Below are positions 15,716 to 23,774 of a stretch of DNA of 56,098 nucleotides, in pieces; the first letter of the stretch is position 1; every line of letters starts with the position of its first letter. The stretch comes from Solirubrobacteraceae bacterium (lineage in GTDB: Bacteria > Actinomycetota > Thermoleophilia > Solirubrobacterales > Solirubrobacteraceae), in NCBI GenBank assembly GCA_030681525.1, contig JAUXSD010000027.1, forward strand, positions 1 to 56,098. Reading direction: 5' to 3'. The notes beneath the pieces were generated by a model, which saw nothing but the letters and a program-made list of their open reading frames with translations, ran no database searches and was not told where the DNA came from. The position numbers were made by a program, and so were the translations under genes.

Positions 15716-18301
15716 TCACTTGGCCTGCATCCAGGTCGGCCCGACGCCGATGTCGACGCCCAGCGGCGGGTCGTGCTGCCAGAACGCGCACATCTCGTGG
15801 CGGATGAGCTCGCGCACGCCCTCGATCTCGCCCGCCGGGCCCTCGAAGAGCAGCTCGTCGTGGACGGTCAGGATCGGCCGCACCGGCGAGTCGCGCAGCG
15901 CGGCGTCGACGCGCACGAGCGCGAGCTTCATGACGTCGGCGGCGGTGCCCTGGATCACCGTGTTGACCGCGAGGCGCTCGCCGAGCGTGCGCACCTGCCA
16001 GTTGCGCGCCTTGAGCTCGGGAATCTGGCGGCGCCGCCCCCACAACGTCGTGACATGGCCCTTCTCGCGAGCGCTCTCGATCGTCCCCTCGATGAACAGG
16101 CGCACCGCCGGGAAGCGCTCGAGATACGTGTCGATGATCTCCTTGGCCTCCTCGCGCGGGATCCCGAGCCGGTCGGCCAGGCCGAAGTCGCTGAGGCCGT
16201 AGACGATCCCGTAGTTGATCATCTTCGCCTTCGATCGCTGGCCGAGGTCGAGCTGCTCGGGCGGCGTGCCGAACACCTTCGAGGCGGTGGCCGTGTGGAC
16301 GTCCTCGCCGCGCACGAAGATCTCCTTGAGGACCGGTTCGTCGGCAATGTGGGCGAGCACCCGCAGCTCGATCTGCGAGTAGTCGGCGCTCAGCAGCAGG
16401 TTGCCCTCCGCGGCGTCGAAGCAGCCGCGGATCTCGCGCCCCAGCTCGGTGCGGATCGGGACGTTCTGCATGTTGGGGTTCGTCGAGGCCAGGCGGCCGG
16501 TGGTGGCCGCCGCCTGCAGGAACGTCGTGTGGATTCGCGAGCGCTCGTCGACGAGCTGCGGCAGGACGCTGAAGTACGTCTTGTCGAGCTGGTTGAGCTC
16601 GCGCCAGCGCTCGATCAGCGGGATGATCGGATGCTCGCCGCGGATCGCCTGCAGCACCCGGGCGTCGGTCGAGAAGCCGGTCTTGCCGCGCCGCTTCTTG
16701 GACAGCTCGAGCTTCTGAAAGAGGATCTCGCCGAGCTGCTGCGGCGAGCCGATGACGAACTCGGTCCCGGCGTGCTCCCAGATCTCGAGCTCCAGGGTGC
16801 GGATCTCCTCGCGCACGCGCGTGGTGATCTCGCGCAGCCGGGCGGTGTTCAGCCGCACGCCCTCGAGCTCCATCCGCCGCAGCACCGGCACGAGCGGCAG
16901 CTCGATCTCCTCCATGACCGCGACGAGGCCGCGGTCGGCGATCTGGTCGCGCTGCCAGACCGACAGCTCGCCCACGAGCAGCGCCTCGCGCGCGAGGTCG
17001 TCCTCCACGCCTGGCGCGCCCAGGCCGCGCTCCTCGAGCAGCTCGCGCAGCGGGTAGCCGCGGCGCGCGGGCTCCAGCAGGTAGGCGCCCAGCAGCGCGT
17101 CGTGGACGAGGTTCGGCGGCACGGCCCCGAAGGCCTTGGCGTCGTAGGCGACGACCGGTCGCGCGCCGGCGGCCGCCACGAGCTGGGCCGGGTCGTCCAT
17201 CGCGCCGGTCAGCACCTCACGGCCCGCGGCGACGGCGAAGCGCCACGTGCTCTCGAGCGCGAGCAGCTCGCCCTCGGGGATCTCGGGCGCCCGGGCGGCG
17301 AGCACGAGCTCGGCGTCGGGCCCGCCGAACGCCGCCACATCGCCCAGCGTCCCCGGCCGCACGCGCGCGCTGACCTCGGTCGCGGCGACCGGCGCGGGCG
17401 CGGCCTCGTCGGCGCCGAGGAACTCCTCCAGGCGGCGCAGCGGGTCGCGCAGCTCGAACTCGCGGAAGACCTCGCGCAGCTTGGAGCGATCGGGCACCTG
17501 CGCGGCGGCCTGCGCGACGTCGAGGTCGATGTCGAGGTCGCGGCGCATCGTCGCCAGGACCTTCGACAGGCGCGCGTTGTCGGCGTGCTCGGCGAGGTTC
17601 TGCTTGCGCTTGGCGCCGGTGATCTCGTCGATCGAGCCCAGCACGCCTTCGAGATCGCCGAACTTCTGCAGCAGCTGCGACGCGGTCTTGTCGCCGATGC
17701 CGGGGACGCCCGGGATGTTGTCGCTTGTGTCGCCCTTGAGGCCGTAGAAGTCGGGGATCAGCTCGGGCGGGATGCCGTAGCGGTCGACGACCGCGGCGTA
17801 GTCGTAGAGCTTCGTGTCGGTGATCCCGCGCGACGTCGCCATGACGCTGACGAGGCCCTCGGGGTCGATGAGCTGGAAGGCGTCGCGGTCGCCGGTCACG
17901 ATCACGGTCGGGATGCGCTGCTCGCGGGCGCGCTCGGCGAGCGTGGCGATCACGTCGTCGGCCTCGAAGCCCGCCAGGCGCGTGTTCTTGTAGCCGAAGG
18001 CCTCCACGAGCGGCTCGAAGTGCGGCCACTGCTCCTTGAGCAGATCCGGGCGCGTCAGCCGGCCGGCCTTGTACTCGGAGTAGATCTCCTTGCGACCGCT
18101 GGCGCCCGCGTCCCAGACGACGACCGTGGGCTTGGTCCCGTGCTCGGTGAGGATCTTCACGAGCATCGACGCGAAGCCGAAGATCGCGTTCGTCGGAAAC
18201 CCGGTGGACGTCGCGATCGACTCCGGCAGCGCGAAGAACGCCCGGTAGACGAGCGAGTTTCCGTCGATCAGGTACAGCTCGTCTGGGGTCGCGGAGGCCA
18301 T
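15716..18301 (-). CDS. polA: DNA polymerase I
   Basis: The 861-aa protein has a 5' nuclease domain (residues 1-290; LIDGNSLVYRAFFAL, GDRDAFQL, KGDTSDNIPGVPGIG), a degenerate 3'-5' exonuclease-like domain (about 310-470) and the polymerase domain. Motif A DYSQIELR lies near residue 638, motif B RSKAKMINYGIVYG near 687-700 and motif C VHDELLF near 813. The exonuclease-like domain lacks the DxE metal motif, so proofreading is probably absent, as in Taq. The O-helix has Tyr near 696 where Taq has Phe667; mycobacterial Pol I also has Tyr there. It fills gaps and removes RNA primers during replication and repair. ATG 18301 begins the conserved nuclease fold. Confidence 0.97.
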   Translation of the reverse strand: MASATPDELYLIDGNSLVYRAFFALPESIATSTGFPTNAIFGFASMLVKILTEHGTKPTVVVWDAGASGRKEIYSEYKAGRLTRPDLLKEQWPHFEPLVEAFGYKNTRLAGFEADDVIATLAERAREQRIPTVIVTGDRDAFQLIDPEGLVSVMATSRGITDTKLYDYAAVVDRYGIPPELIPDFYGLKGDTSDNIPGVPGIGDKTASQLLQKFGDLEGVLGSIDEITGAKRKQNLAEHADNARLSKVLATMRRDLDIDLDVAQAAAQVPDRSKLREVFREFELRDPLRRLEEFLGADEAAPAPVAATEVSARVRPGTLGDVAAFGGPDAELVLAARAPEIPEGELLALESTWRFAVAAGREVLTGAMDDPAQLVAAAGARPVVAYDAKAFGAVPPNLVHDALLGAYLLEPARRGYPLRELLEERGLGAPGVEDDLAREALLVGELSVWQRDQIADRGLVAVMEEIELPLVPVLRRMELEGVRLNTARLREITTRVREEIRTLELEIWEHAGTEFVIGSPQQLGEILFQKLELSKKRRGKTGFSTDARVLQAIRGEHPIIPLIERWRELNQLDKTYFSVLPQLVDERSRIHTTFLQAAATTGRLASTNPNMQNVPIRTELGREIRGCFDAAEGNLLLSADYSQIELRVLAHIADEPVLKEIFVRGEDVHTATASKVFGTPPEQLDLGQRSKAKMINYGIVYGLSDFGLADRLGIPREEAKEIIDTYLERFPAVRLFIEGTIESAREKGHVTTLWGRRRQIPELKARNWQVRTLGERLAVNTVIQGTAADVMKLALVRVDAALRDSPVRPILTVHDELLFEGPAGEIEGVRELIRHEMCAFWQHDPPLGVDIGVGPTWMQAK

Positions 18302-18400
18302 CGCCGGGCCACTTTACGCACCCCGTCCGCTGCGTCAGGTCGCAGGCGTAAGCTTCGCGGTGGAGGACATACCAAGCGCAAGCCAAGGATGAGCACGAAC

Positions 18401-18694
18401 ATGAGCCTGACCTACACCTGCGATCTCTGCGGCGCGATGATCGATCGCGAAACAGCGTATGTGACGTTGAACGGCAACGGCGACCGAGCGAAGGACTTCT
18501 GGCGCTCGGGGTACGTGGGCCACTACCACGCCGATCCGGAGATCGGCTGCTGGAATCGCATACTCGAGACGATCCGCCTGGCCGACGCACCCCGCCTGGA
18601 CGCGATCCCGACGGCGAGCTACCAGGCGATCACGGCCAAGCGGCGCCGGCACCGGCCGCTGAAGCCCGACGACGGGATCGCGCCGCCCGCCTGA
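18401..18694 (+). CDS. Small zinc-ribbon-like hypothetical protein
   Basis: The 97-aa protein starts MSLTYTCDLCGAMIDRETAYV. The CxxC pair near residue 7 and a lone Cys (EIGCWNRI) suggest a partial metal site. The middle has aromatic and His residues (WRSGYVGHYHADPE). No family was recognised. ATG 18401 is preferred because AAGGA (18385-18389) sits 11 nt upstream; an in-frame ATG at 18389 would overlap that motif. It diverges from polA across about 100 bases that hold both promoters, with no clear boxes seen. Confidence 0.65.
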   Translation: MSLTYTCDLCGAMIDRETAYVTLNGNGDRAKDFWRSGYVGHYHADPEIGCWNRILETIRLADAPRLDAIPTASYQAITAKRRRHRPLKPDDGIAPPA

Positions 18695-18739
18695 GTCTCC
18701 CACCGATCCGGGCGGCGACCCGGTGCGTATGCTCGGCTG

Positions 18740-19639
18740 ATGAAGGTCACGGTCAGCGGAGCGACGGGCCGCGTCGGGCGCCACCTCGTCGCGGCGCTGA
18801 AGGAGCGCGGTGACGAGGTCATCGCGCTCTCGCGCGATCCCGACAAGGCGAGCGAGCAGCTCGGCGTGCCGGCGTATGCCTGGGACCTCAAGCACGAGGC
18901 CGTCCCCAAGGAGGCGCTGGCCGGCCGCGATGCGGTCGTCCACCTCGCCGGCGAGGACGTCGGACAGCGCTGGAGCACCGAGGCCAAGGCCGAGATCCTC
19001 GAGAGCCGTGAGAAGGGCACCCGCAACATGGTGCACAGCATCTTCGAGACCAAGCCGCGGCCGAAGGCGTTCATCTGCGCGTCGGCGTCGGGCTACTACG
19101 GCGCGCGCGGCGGCGAGCCGGTCGACGAGCTCGAGCCGCCCGGCAGCGACTGGCTCGCCGACGTCGTCGCGCGCTGGGAGCGCCAGGCCGAGACGGCGAA
19201 GGTCGGCATCCGCATGGTGATCGTGCGCACCGGCATCGTGCTCGATGCCGAGGGCGGCGCGCTGGCGAGGATGCTGCCGTTCTTCAAAGCCGGCGTGGGC
19301 GGCCCGATCGGCAGCGGCAAGCAGTACATGCCCTGGATTCACCTCGACGACCTCGTCGGCATCTACCTCGCGGCGATCGACCACGATCGCTTCAACGGCG
19401 CGATCAACGCCTGCGCGCCGGAGCCGGTGACCAACAAGCGCTTCGCCAAGGCGCTGGGCGCCGCGCTGCACCGGCCCGCCGTGGCGCCGGTGCCCGGCTT
19501 CACGATCAAGCTCCTGTACGGCGAGATGAGCCAGATCGTGCTCAAGGGCGTGCGGATGGTGCCGGGCCGCGCCGCCGAGCTCGGCTACGAGTTTCGTCAC
19601 CCCGACCTCGACGAGGCGCTCGCCAGCACGTTGGGCTGA
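18740..19639 (+). CDS. TIGR01777/YfcH-type NAD(P)-binding epimerase-like protein
   Basis: The 299-aa extended SDR protein begins MKVTVSGATGRVGRHLVAAL, with the nucleotide-binding GxxGxxG. It carries VVHLAGEDVGQRW and CASASGYYGARG, the catalytic-region signature of the TIGR01777 family (YfcH, SulA-type), then PWIHLDDLVGIYLAAI and a C-terminal DUF1731-like tail (VLKGVRMVPGRAAELGYEF). Length matches the family. The reaction is unknown; members are often annotated as sugar-nucleotide epimerases without proof. It stands 45 bases after the small Cys protein and may be cotranscribed with it. Confidence 0.88.
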   Translation: MKVTVSGATGRVGRHLVAALKERGDEVIALSRDPDKASEQLGVPAYAWDLKHEAVPKEALAGRDAVVHLAGEDVGQRWSTEAKAEILESREKGTRNMVHSIFETKPRPKAFICASASGYYGARGGEPVDELEPPGSDWLADVVARWERQAETAKVGIRMVIVRTGIVLDAEGGALARMLPFFKAGVGGPIGSGKQYMPWIHLDDLVGIYLAAIDHDRFNGAINACAPEPVTNKRFAKALGAALHRPAVAPVPGFTIKLLYGEMSQIVLKGVRMVPGRAAELGYEFRHPDLDEALASTLG

Positions 19640-19654
19640 GCGCGCGCGGGGCCG

Positions 19655-19885
19655 TCAGTCGCCGGCGGCGCGGGCCTGCTTGCGGCGGCCCCAGTCCGAC
19701 GTCGGCTTGGCCGGGATGAGCAGCCAGATCAGCACGCCGATGAACGTCAGCAGCAGCCCGCTGGCCAGGCCGAGCCGCTCGCCGTAGCCCTTCTTGCCCG
19801 ACAGGTAGCTGGCGATGATCGCCGACAGCAGCCAGCCGTAGAGCAGGTACAGCGCGGCCTCCCCGATGATCGCGAGGACCGTCAT
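19655..19885 (-). CDS. Small two-helix membrane protein at the end of the liv operon
   Basis: The 76-aa protein has two hydrophobic segments (IIGEAALYLLYGWLLSAIIASYL and SGLLLTFIGVLIWLLIPA) joined by a short basic loop (SGKKGYGERLG), then a basic tail. No family name can be given. Its ATG overlaps the livF stop (ATGA, 19882-19885), so it is translated with the transporter and is the last gene of that operon. A role as an accessory to the ABC transporter is inferred from position only. Confidence 0.75.
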   Translation of the reverse strand: MTVLAIIGEAALYLLYGWLLSAIIASYLSGKKGYGERLGLASGLLLTFIGVLIWLLIPAKPTSDWGRRKQARAAGD

Positions 19886-20592
19886 CCGCCGAGGTACGCC
19901 TTCTGGACCTCGGGGTTCGTCCGCAGGGTGTCGGAGCGATCGCTCAGGACCACCCTGCCGGTCTCCAGCACGTACGCGCGCTGCGAGACGCTCAGCGCGT
20001 AGTTGGCGTTCTGCTCGACGAGCAGGATCGTCGTGCCCTGCTCGTTGATCTCGGCGATCGTCTCGTAGATGCGCTCGACGAGGATCGGGGCGATGCCCAT
20101 CGACGGCTCGTCGAGCAGCAGGAGCCTCGGCCGTGCCATCAGGGCGCGGCCGATCGCCAGCATCTGCTGCTCGCCGCCGGACATCGTGCCGGCCTTCTGG
20201 CGCTCGCGCTCCTGCAGGCGCGGGAACAGGTCGAAGACGCGGTTGATGTCGGCGGTGATCGCGTCCTTGTCGCGGCGCAGGTAGGCGCCCATGTCGAGGT
20301 TCTCGCGCACGGTCATGCGCGAGAAGCAGCGCCGGCCCTCCGGCGACTGCGAGATCCCGAGCTTGACGATGTCCGCGGGCCCCGTGCGGGTGATGTTCTC
20401 GCCGGCGAAGCGGATGTCGCCGGTGCGTGGCGGGGTCAAGCCCGAGATCGAGCGCAGCGTCGTCGACTTGCCCGCGCCGTTGGAGCCGATCAGCGTGACG
20501 CACTCGCCCTCGTCGACGGTCAGCGATATGCCCTTCAGCGCCTCGATGTTGCCGTAGTACGTGCGGATGTCGTCGATCTCGAGCAGCGCCAT
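19882..20592 (-). CDS. livF: Branched-chain amino-acid-type ABC transporter, ATP-binding protein LivF
   Basis: The 236-aa ATPase has Walker A GSNGAGKST (about residues 37-45), the LivF-type ISQSPEGRRCFSRMTVRENL, the signature MSGGEQQ, Walker B LLLLDEPSMGIAP and the H-loop region replaced by LVEQNANYAL, typical of LivF. It pairs with LivG to power import. The true start is ATG 20592, which shares one base with the livG stop (TGATG). A longer frame reaching 21435 is a shadow of livG. Confidence 0.95.
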   Translation of the reverse strand: MALLEIDDIRTYYGNIEALKGISLTVDEGECVTLIGSNGAGKSTTLRSISGLTPPRTGDIRFAGENITRTGPADIVKLGISQSPEGRRCFSRMTVRENLDMGAYLRRDKDAITADINRVFDLFPRLQERERQKAGTMSGGEQQMLAIGRALMARPRLLLLDEPSMGIAPILVERIYETIAEINEQGTTILLVEQNANYALSVSQRAYVLETGRVVLSDRSDTLRTNPEVQKAYLGG

Positions 20593-21410
20593 CAGCCGGC
20601 ACCGTCCTCCGCGCTCTGGCGTTCGGCTTCCTGCTTGCCGAGGTAGGCCTCGACGACGTTGGGGTCGCTGCGCACCGTCGTGGCGTCGCCCTCGGAGATC
20701 TTCTCGCCGTGGTCGAGCACCGTGACGTACTCCGAGACGCCCATGACGACCTTCATGTCGTGCTCGATGAGCAGGATCGACAGGCCCAGCTCGTCGCGCA
20801 GGCGCTCCATGAAGTGCGTCAGGTTCTCGGACTCCTGCGGGTTCATCCCCGCCGTCGGCTCGTCGAGCAGCAGCAGCTTGGGATCGGACGCCAGCGCGCG
20901 TGCGATCTCGACGCGCCGCTGGTCGCCGTAGGAGAGGTTCGTGGCGAGCTGCTCGTGCAGCCGGGGCTTCAGGCCGACGTACTCCAGCGCCTCGGCGGCC
21001 TTGGCGCGCACGCGCTGCTCCTCGTGGCGCACGTGCGGGGGCCGCAGGATCGAGCCGATCAGCCCCGCCTTCATGCGCGAGTGCTGGCCGACCATGACGT
21101 TCTCGAGGGCGGTCATCGTGCCGAACAGGCGGATGTTCTGAAACGTCCGCGCCACACCGAGGGCCATGATCTTGTCCGGGCGCCCGCCGGTGATGTTCTG
21201 GTCGTCGAAGCTCACGCGGCCGACGGTCGGCTTGTAGAGCCCGGTGAGGATGTTGAAGAACGTCGTCTTGCCGGCGCCGTTGGGGCCGATCAGCGACACG
21301 ATCGCGCGGCGCGGGATCGAGAACGAGACGTCGTTGACCGCCGTCAGGCCGCCGAACTGCTTCGTGACGCCGCGCGCCTCGAGGATCGGTCCCTTCGCGT
21401 CGGCGGTCAT
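20592..21410 (-). CDS. livG: Branched-chain amino-acid-type ABC transporter, ATP-binding protein LivG
   Basis: The 272-aa ATPase has Walker A GPNGAGKTT, the LivG hallmark VARTFQNIRLFGTMTALENVMVG, a signature LSYGDQRRVEIARAL, Walker B LLLLDEPTAGMNP and H-loop LIEHDM. The C-terminal extension after EAYLGKQ is slightly longer than in E. coli. It forms the ATPase heterodimer with LivF. The start overlaps the livM stop (ATGA at 21407-21410). Confidence 0.95.
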   Translation of the reverse strand: MTADAKGPILEARGVTKQFGGLTAVNDVSFSIPRRAIVSLIGPNGAGKTTFFNILTGLYKPTVGRVSFDDQNITGGRPDKIMALGVARTFQNIRLFGTMTALENVMVGQHSRMKAGLIGSILRPPHVRHEEQRVRAKAAEALEYVGLKPRLHEQLATNLSYGDQRRVEIARALASDPKLLLLDEPTAGMNPQESENLTHFMERLRDELGLSILLIEHDMKVVMGVSEYVTVLDHGEKISEGDATTVRSDPNVVEAYLGKQEAERQSAEDGAG

Positions 21411-22639
21411 GGCACCCTCGACTGGACGACCGCATCCTCGTCGACGGCCAGATCCTCGATGCCCTCCGACAGCTCGATCTGCCGTCGTCGCTCCGGGATC
21501 AGCCCTTCCGGTCGCAGGATCATCATGATCACGAGCAGGAAGCCGAAGATCCCGAACGACAGCTCGGTCAGGTCGAAGTCCAGGCCGATCTTGGCCGGCA
21601 CCCCGTTGAGCACGTCGGGGATGAGGCGGTTGTTGATGAACGACAGCGCCACCGCGCCGACGACCACCCCCCAGATCGAGCCCAGGCCGCCGAGGATGAT
21701 CATCGCCAGCACGAAGATCGAGAACGAGAACTGGAACTGGTCGGCGTTGACCGTGTTGAGATAGGACCCCAGGAACGCTCCCGAGATGCCGCCGAACGCC
21801 GCCCCGGTGCCGTAGGCCAGCAGCTTCGTCTTGACCTGCGGGACGCCCATGCTGACGGCGGCCACCTCGTCCTCGCGCAGGGCGATCCAGGCGCGCCCGA
21901 GACGCGAGTCGCGTAGGCGGAAGTTCACGAACAGCGCGATGAGCACCATCGCGAAGGCCACCCAGTACCAGGGCCTGAGCTCCAGCGACGTGAACGGCGC
22001 GAGGAACGGCAGGTCGATCTTGTCGACCGGCGTGATGCCCTGGCGTCCGTTGGTCAGCTTCGTGCCGAAGCCGGTGATCTCGTCGCCGTTGATCGCGATG
22101 CGGCCCACGATCTCGCCGAAGGCGAGCGTCACGATCGCGATGTAGTCGCCGCGCAGGCGCAGCGTGGGCAGGCCGATGACCATGCCGGCGATCGTCGTCG
22201 CGACGATCGCGAGGACGACGATGATGAGGAAGTTCAGGTGGATGCCGGGCAATTCGGCGGCGGCGCCGGTCACGAGAAGGTGGAAGCCCTCACCGCCGTT
22301 GGCCTCGATGTGAAACAGCGAGCCGAAGTAGCCCATCGTGTAGGCGCCGATCGCGAAGAAGGCGACGTATCCGAGGTCCAGCAGCCCGGCGAAGCCGACG
22401 ATGATGTTCAGCCCCAGGGCCATGACGATGTAGGCCAGCGCCAGCGTCGCGTCCTCGATGAACCCGCCGCCGGCACTGAAGAAGAACGGCAGGACGGCGC
22501 CGCCGACGATCGCCGCGACGGCGAGCGCGAGCTGCGCCCGGCGCGACAGGACCGGCGCGCGCCACTTCGTGCGCGGCGGCGGCGGCGCGGCCGACTTCGC
22601 AGCCGGCCCCGGCGCCGGCGCGGCAGCTTCGCCGGTCAT
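21407..22639 (-). CDS. livM: Branched-chain amino-acid-type ABC transporter permease LivM
   Basis: The 410-aa permease has a Pro/Ala-rich cytoplasmic start, then about ten helices with the LivM blocks GLNIIVGFAGLLDLGYVAFFAIGAY and LRLRGDYIAIVTLAFGEI and the ATPase-coupling loop GRAWIALREDEVAAVSMGV. The C-terminus ends with PEGLIPERRRQIELSEG plus a short acidic tail. It forms the channel with LivH. Only three bases separate it from the livH stop, so translation is coupled. Confidence 0.94.
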   Translation of the reverse strand: MTGEAAAPAPGPAAKSAAPPPPRTKWRAPVLSRRAQLALAVAAIVGGAVLPFFFSAGGGFIEDATLALAYIVMALGLNIIVGFAGLLDLGYVAFFAIGAYTMGYFGSLFHIEANGGEGFHLLVTGAAAELPGIHLNFLIIVVLAIVATTIAGMVIGLPTLRLRGDYIAIVTLAFGEIVGRIAINGDEITGFGTKLTNGRQGITPVDKIDLPFLAPFTSLELRPWYWVAFAMVLIALFVNFRLRDSRLGRAWIALREDEVAAVSMGVPQVKTKLLAYGTGAAFGGISGAFLGSYLNTVNADQFQFSFSIFVLAMIILGGLGSIWGVVVGAVALSFINNRLIPDVLNGVPAKIGLDFDLTELSFGIFGFLLVIMMILRPEGLIPERRRQIELSEGIEDLAVDEDAVVQSRVP

Positions 22640-22642
22640 CGC

Positions 22643-23701
22643 TCAGCCCGCCTCACGGGTTTCCTCGCCGAGCAGCCCGGAGGGCTTGAAGACCATGATC
22701 AGCACGAGGTAGGCGAAGACGATCGCCGGCGTCCACTGGCTGCCGATCCGGTTGTCGGACGTCTGCTGGATGACGCCGATGATCAGGCCGCCGAGCACGG
22801 CCCCGCGGATGTTGCCGATGCCGCCCATGACGGCGGCGGTGAAGGCGATCAGCCCGGCGGTGAAGCCCTGGAAGTACCAGACGGTCGTCTGGTACAGCGC
22901 GTAGATGAGGCCGGCGGCGCCGGCCAGCATGCCGCCGAGCAGGAACGTCGCCGAGATCGTCGTGTCGACGTTGATGCCCATCAGTCGTGCGGCGTCGGGA
23001 TCCTGCGCGGTGGCGCGCATCGCCTTGCCGAGCCGGCTGACCGCGATGAAGGTCGTCATCGCCAGCACGAGCGGGATCGTCACCGCGATCGCCAGCAGGT
23101 CGCCGTGGGTCATGCTGACTCCGGCGATCTGCAGGAGCTCCTGCTGCGAGTCGATCAGGTCGACGATCCCCTGCTGCGAGCCGCCGCGCCACAGCAGGCC
23201 GACGTTCTGCAGGATGAACGAGAAGCCGACCGCGGTGATCAACGGCGCGAGGCGCGGGGCGCTGCGCAACGGGCGATAGCCGACGCGCTCGATCATGACG
23301 TTGAGCACGCCCGACGCCAGCATCGCGACGATCAGCGTCAGCAGCAGGCCCACGACGAGCCCGATCGGGCCGGTCGCCGCGGTGAGCCCGACCGTCCCGA
23401 AGAACCCGGCGGCGACGAACGAGCCGATCATGAAGACGTCGCCGTGGGCGAAGTTGATGAGCTCGACGATGCCGTAGACGAGCGTGTAGCCGATCGCCAC
23501 CAGCGCCCAGATGGAGCCGTTGGAGAGGCCGTCGAGCAGGTTGTTGCCGAGGCGCGACAGATCGCCCTCGGTGCGCAGGTCGTGGATCCCGAAGGCGACC
23601 GGCATGATCAGCAGGACGCCGATCAGCCCGTACTTTCCAAGGAAGCTGCGCAGCGCACGGAGCGGCGCTGGAGTCGCTGCGGGGAGGCCGGCGGCTGCCA
23701 T
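22643..23701 (-). CDS. livH: Branched-chain amino-acid-type ABC transporter permease LivH
   Basis: About 352 aa. The LivH blocks are GLSNGSIWALVAIGYTLVYGIVELINFAHGD (abridged here; residues about 45-80), the coupling loop GKAMRATAQDPDAARLMGIN, and the closing AVMGGIGNIRGAVLGGLIIG. An insertion near residues 180-200 (GGSQQGIVDLIDSQQELL) lies in an external loop. ATG 23701 is chosen because the sequence before it (to 23767) reads across an 11-bp hairpin and is not conserved-looking. It follows the livK gene after a 73-base gap. Confidence 0.93.
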   Translation of the reverse strand: MAAAGLPAATPAPLRALRSFLGKYGLIGVLLIMPVAFGIHDLRTEGDLSRLGNNLLDGLSNGSIWALVAIGYTLVYGIVELINFAHGDVFMIGSFVAAGFFGTVGLTAATGPIGLVVGLLLTLIVAMLASGVLNVMIERVGYRPLRSAPRLAPLITAVGFSFILQNVGLLWRGGSQQGIVDLIDSQQELLQIAGVSMTHGDLLAIAVTIPLVLAMTTFIAVSRLGKAMRATAQDPDAARLMGINVDTTISATFLLGGMLAGAAGLIYALYQTTVWYFQGFTAGLIAFTAAVMGGIGNIRGAVLGGLIIGVIQQTSDNRIGSQWTPAIVFAYLVLIMVFKPSGLLGEETREAG

Positions 23702-23733
23702 GTGCGGTTTCTCGGATCCGTCCTCGTGTGAAC

Positions 23734-23760
23734 GGGGGCGGGCTACGTCAGCCCGCCCCC
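23734..23760 (-). promoter_or_regulatory. Perfect 11-bp GC hairpin between livK and livH
   Basis: GGGGGCGGGCT (23734-23744) pairs perfectly with AGCCCGCCCCC (23750-23760) around a 5-nt loop (ACGTC). It lies after the livK stop and before the livH start on the transcribed strand. No U-tract follows, so it is unlikely to be a full intrinsic terminator. It could stabilise the livK message or cause partial termination, giving more binding protein than permease. Confidence 0.65.
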
Positions 23761-23774
23761 ATCGCACGGGTTGG

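Noticed and set aside
15515-18694. A very long open frame on the plus strand (over 1000 codons) opposite polA
   Set aside because: It is Arg/Ala/Leu/Asp-rich, has no domain order, and lies across a clearly conserved Pol I gene. Only its last 98 codons (from 18401) look real.
23734-23760. Reading the livK/livH hairpin as an intrinsic terminator
   Set aside because: No run of T follows on the transcribed strand, so a full terminator is unlikely.
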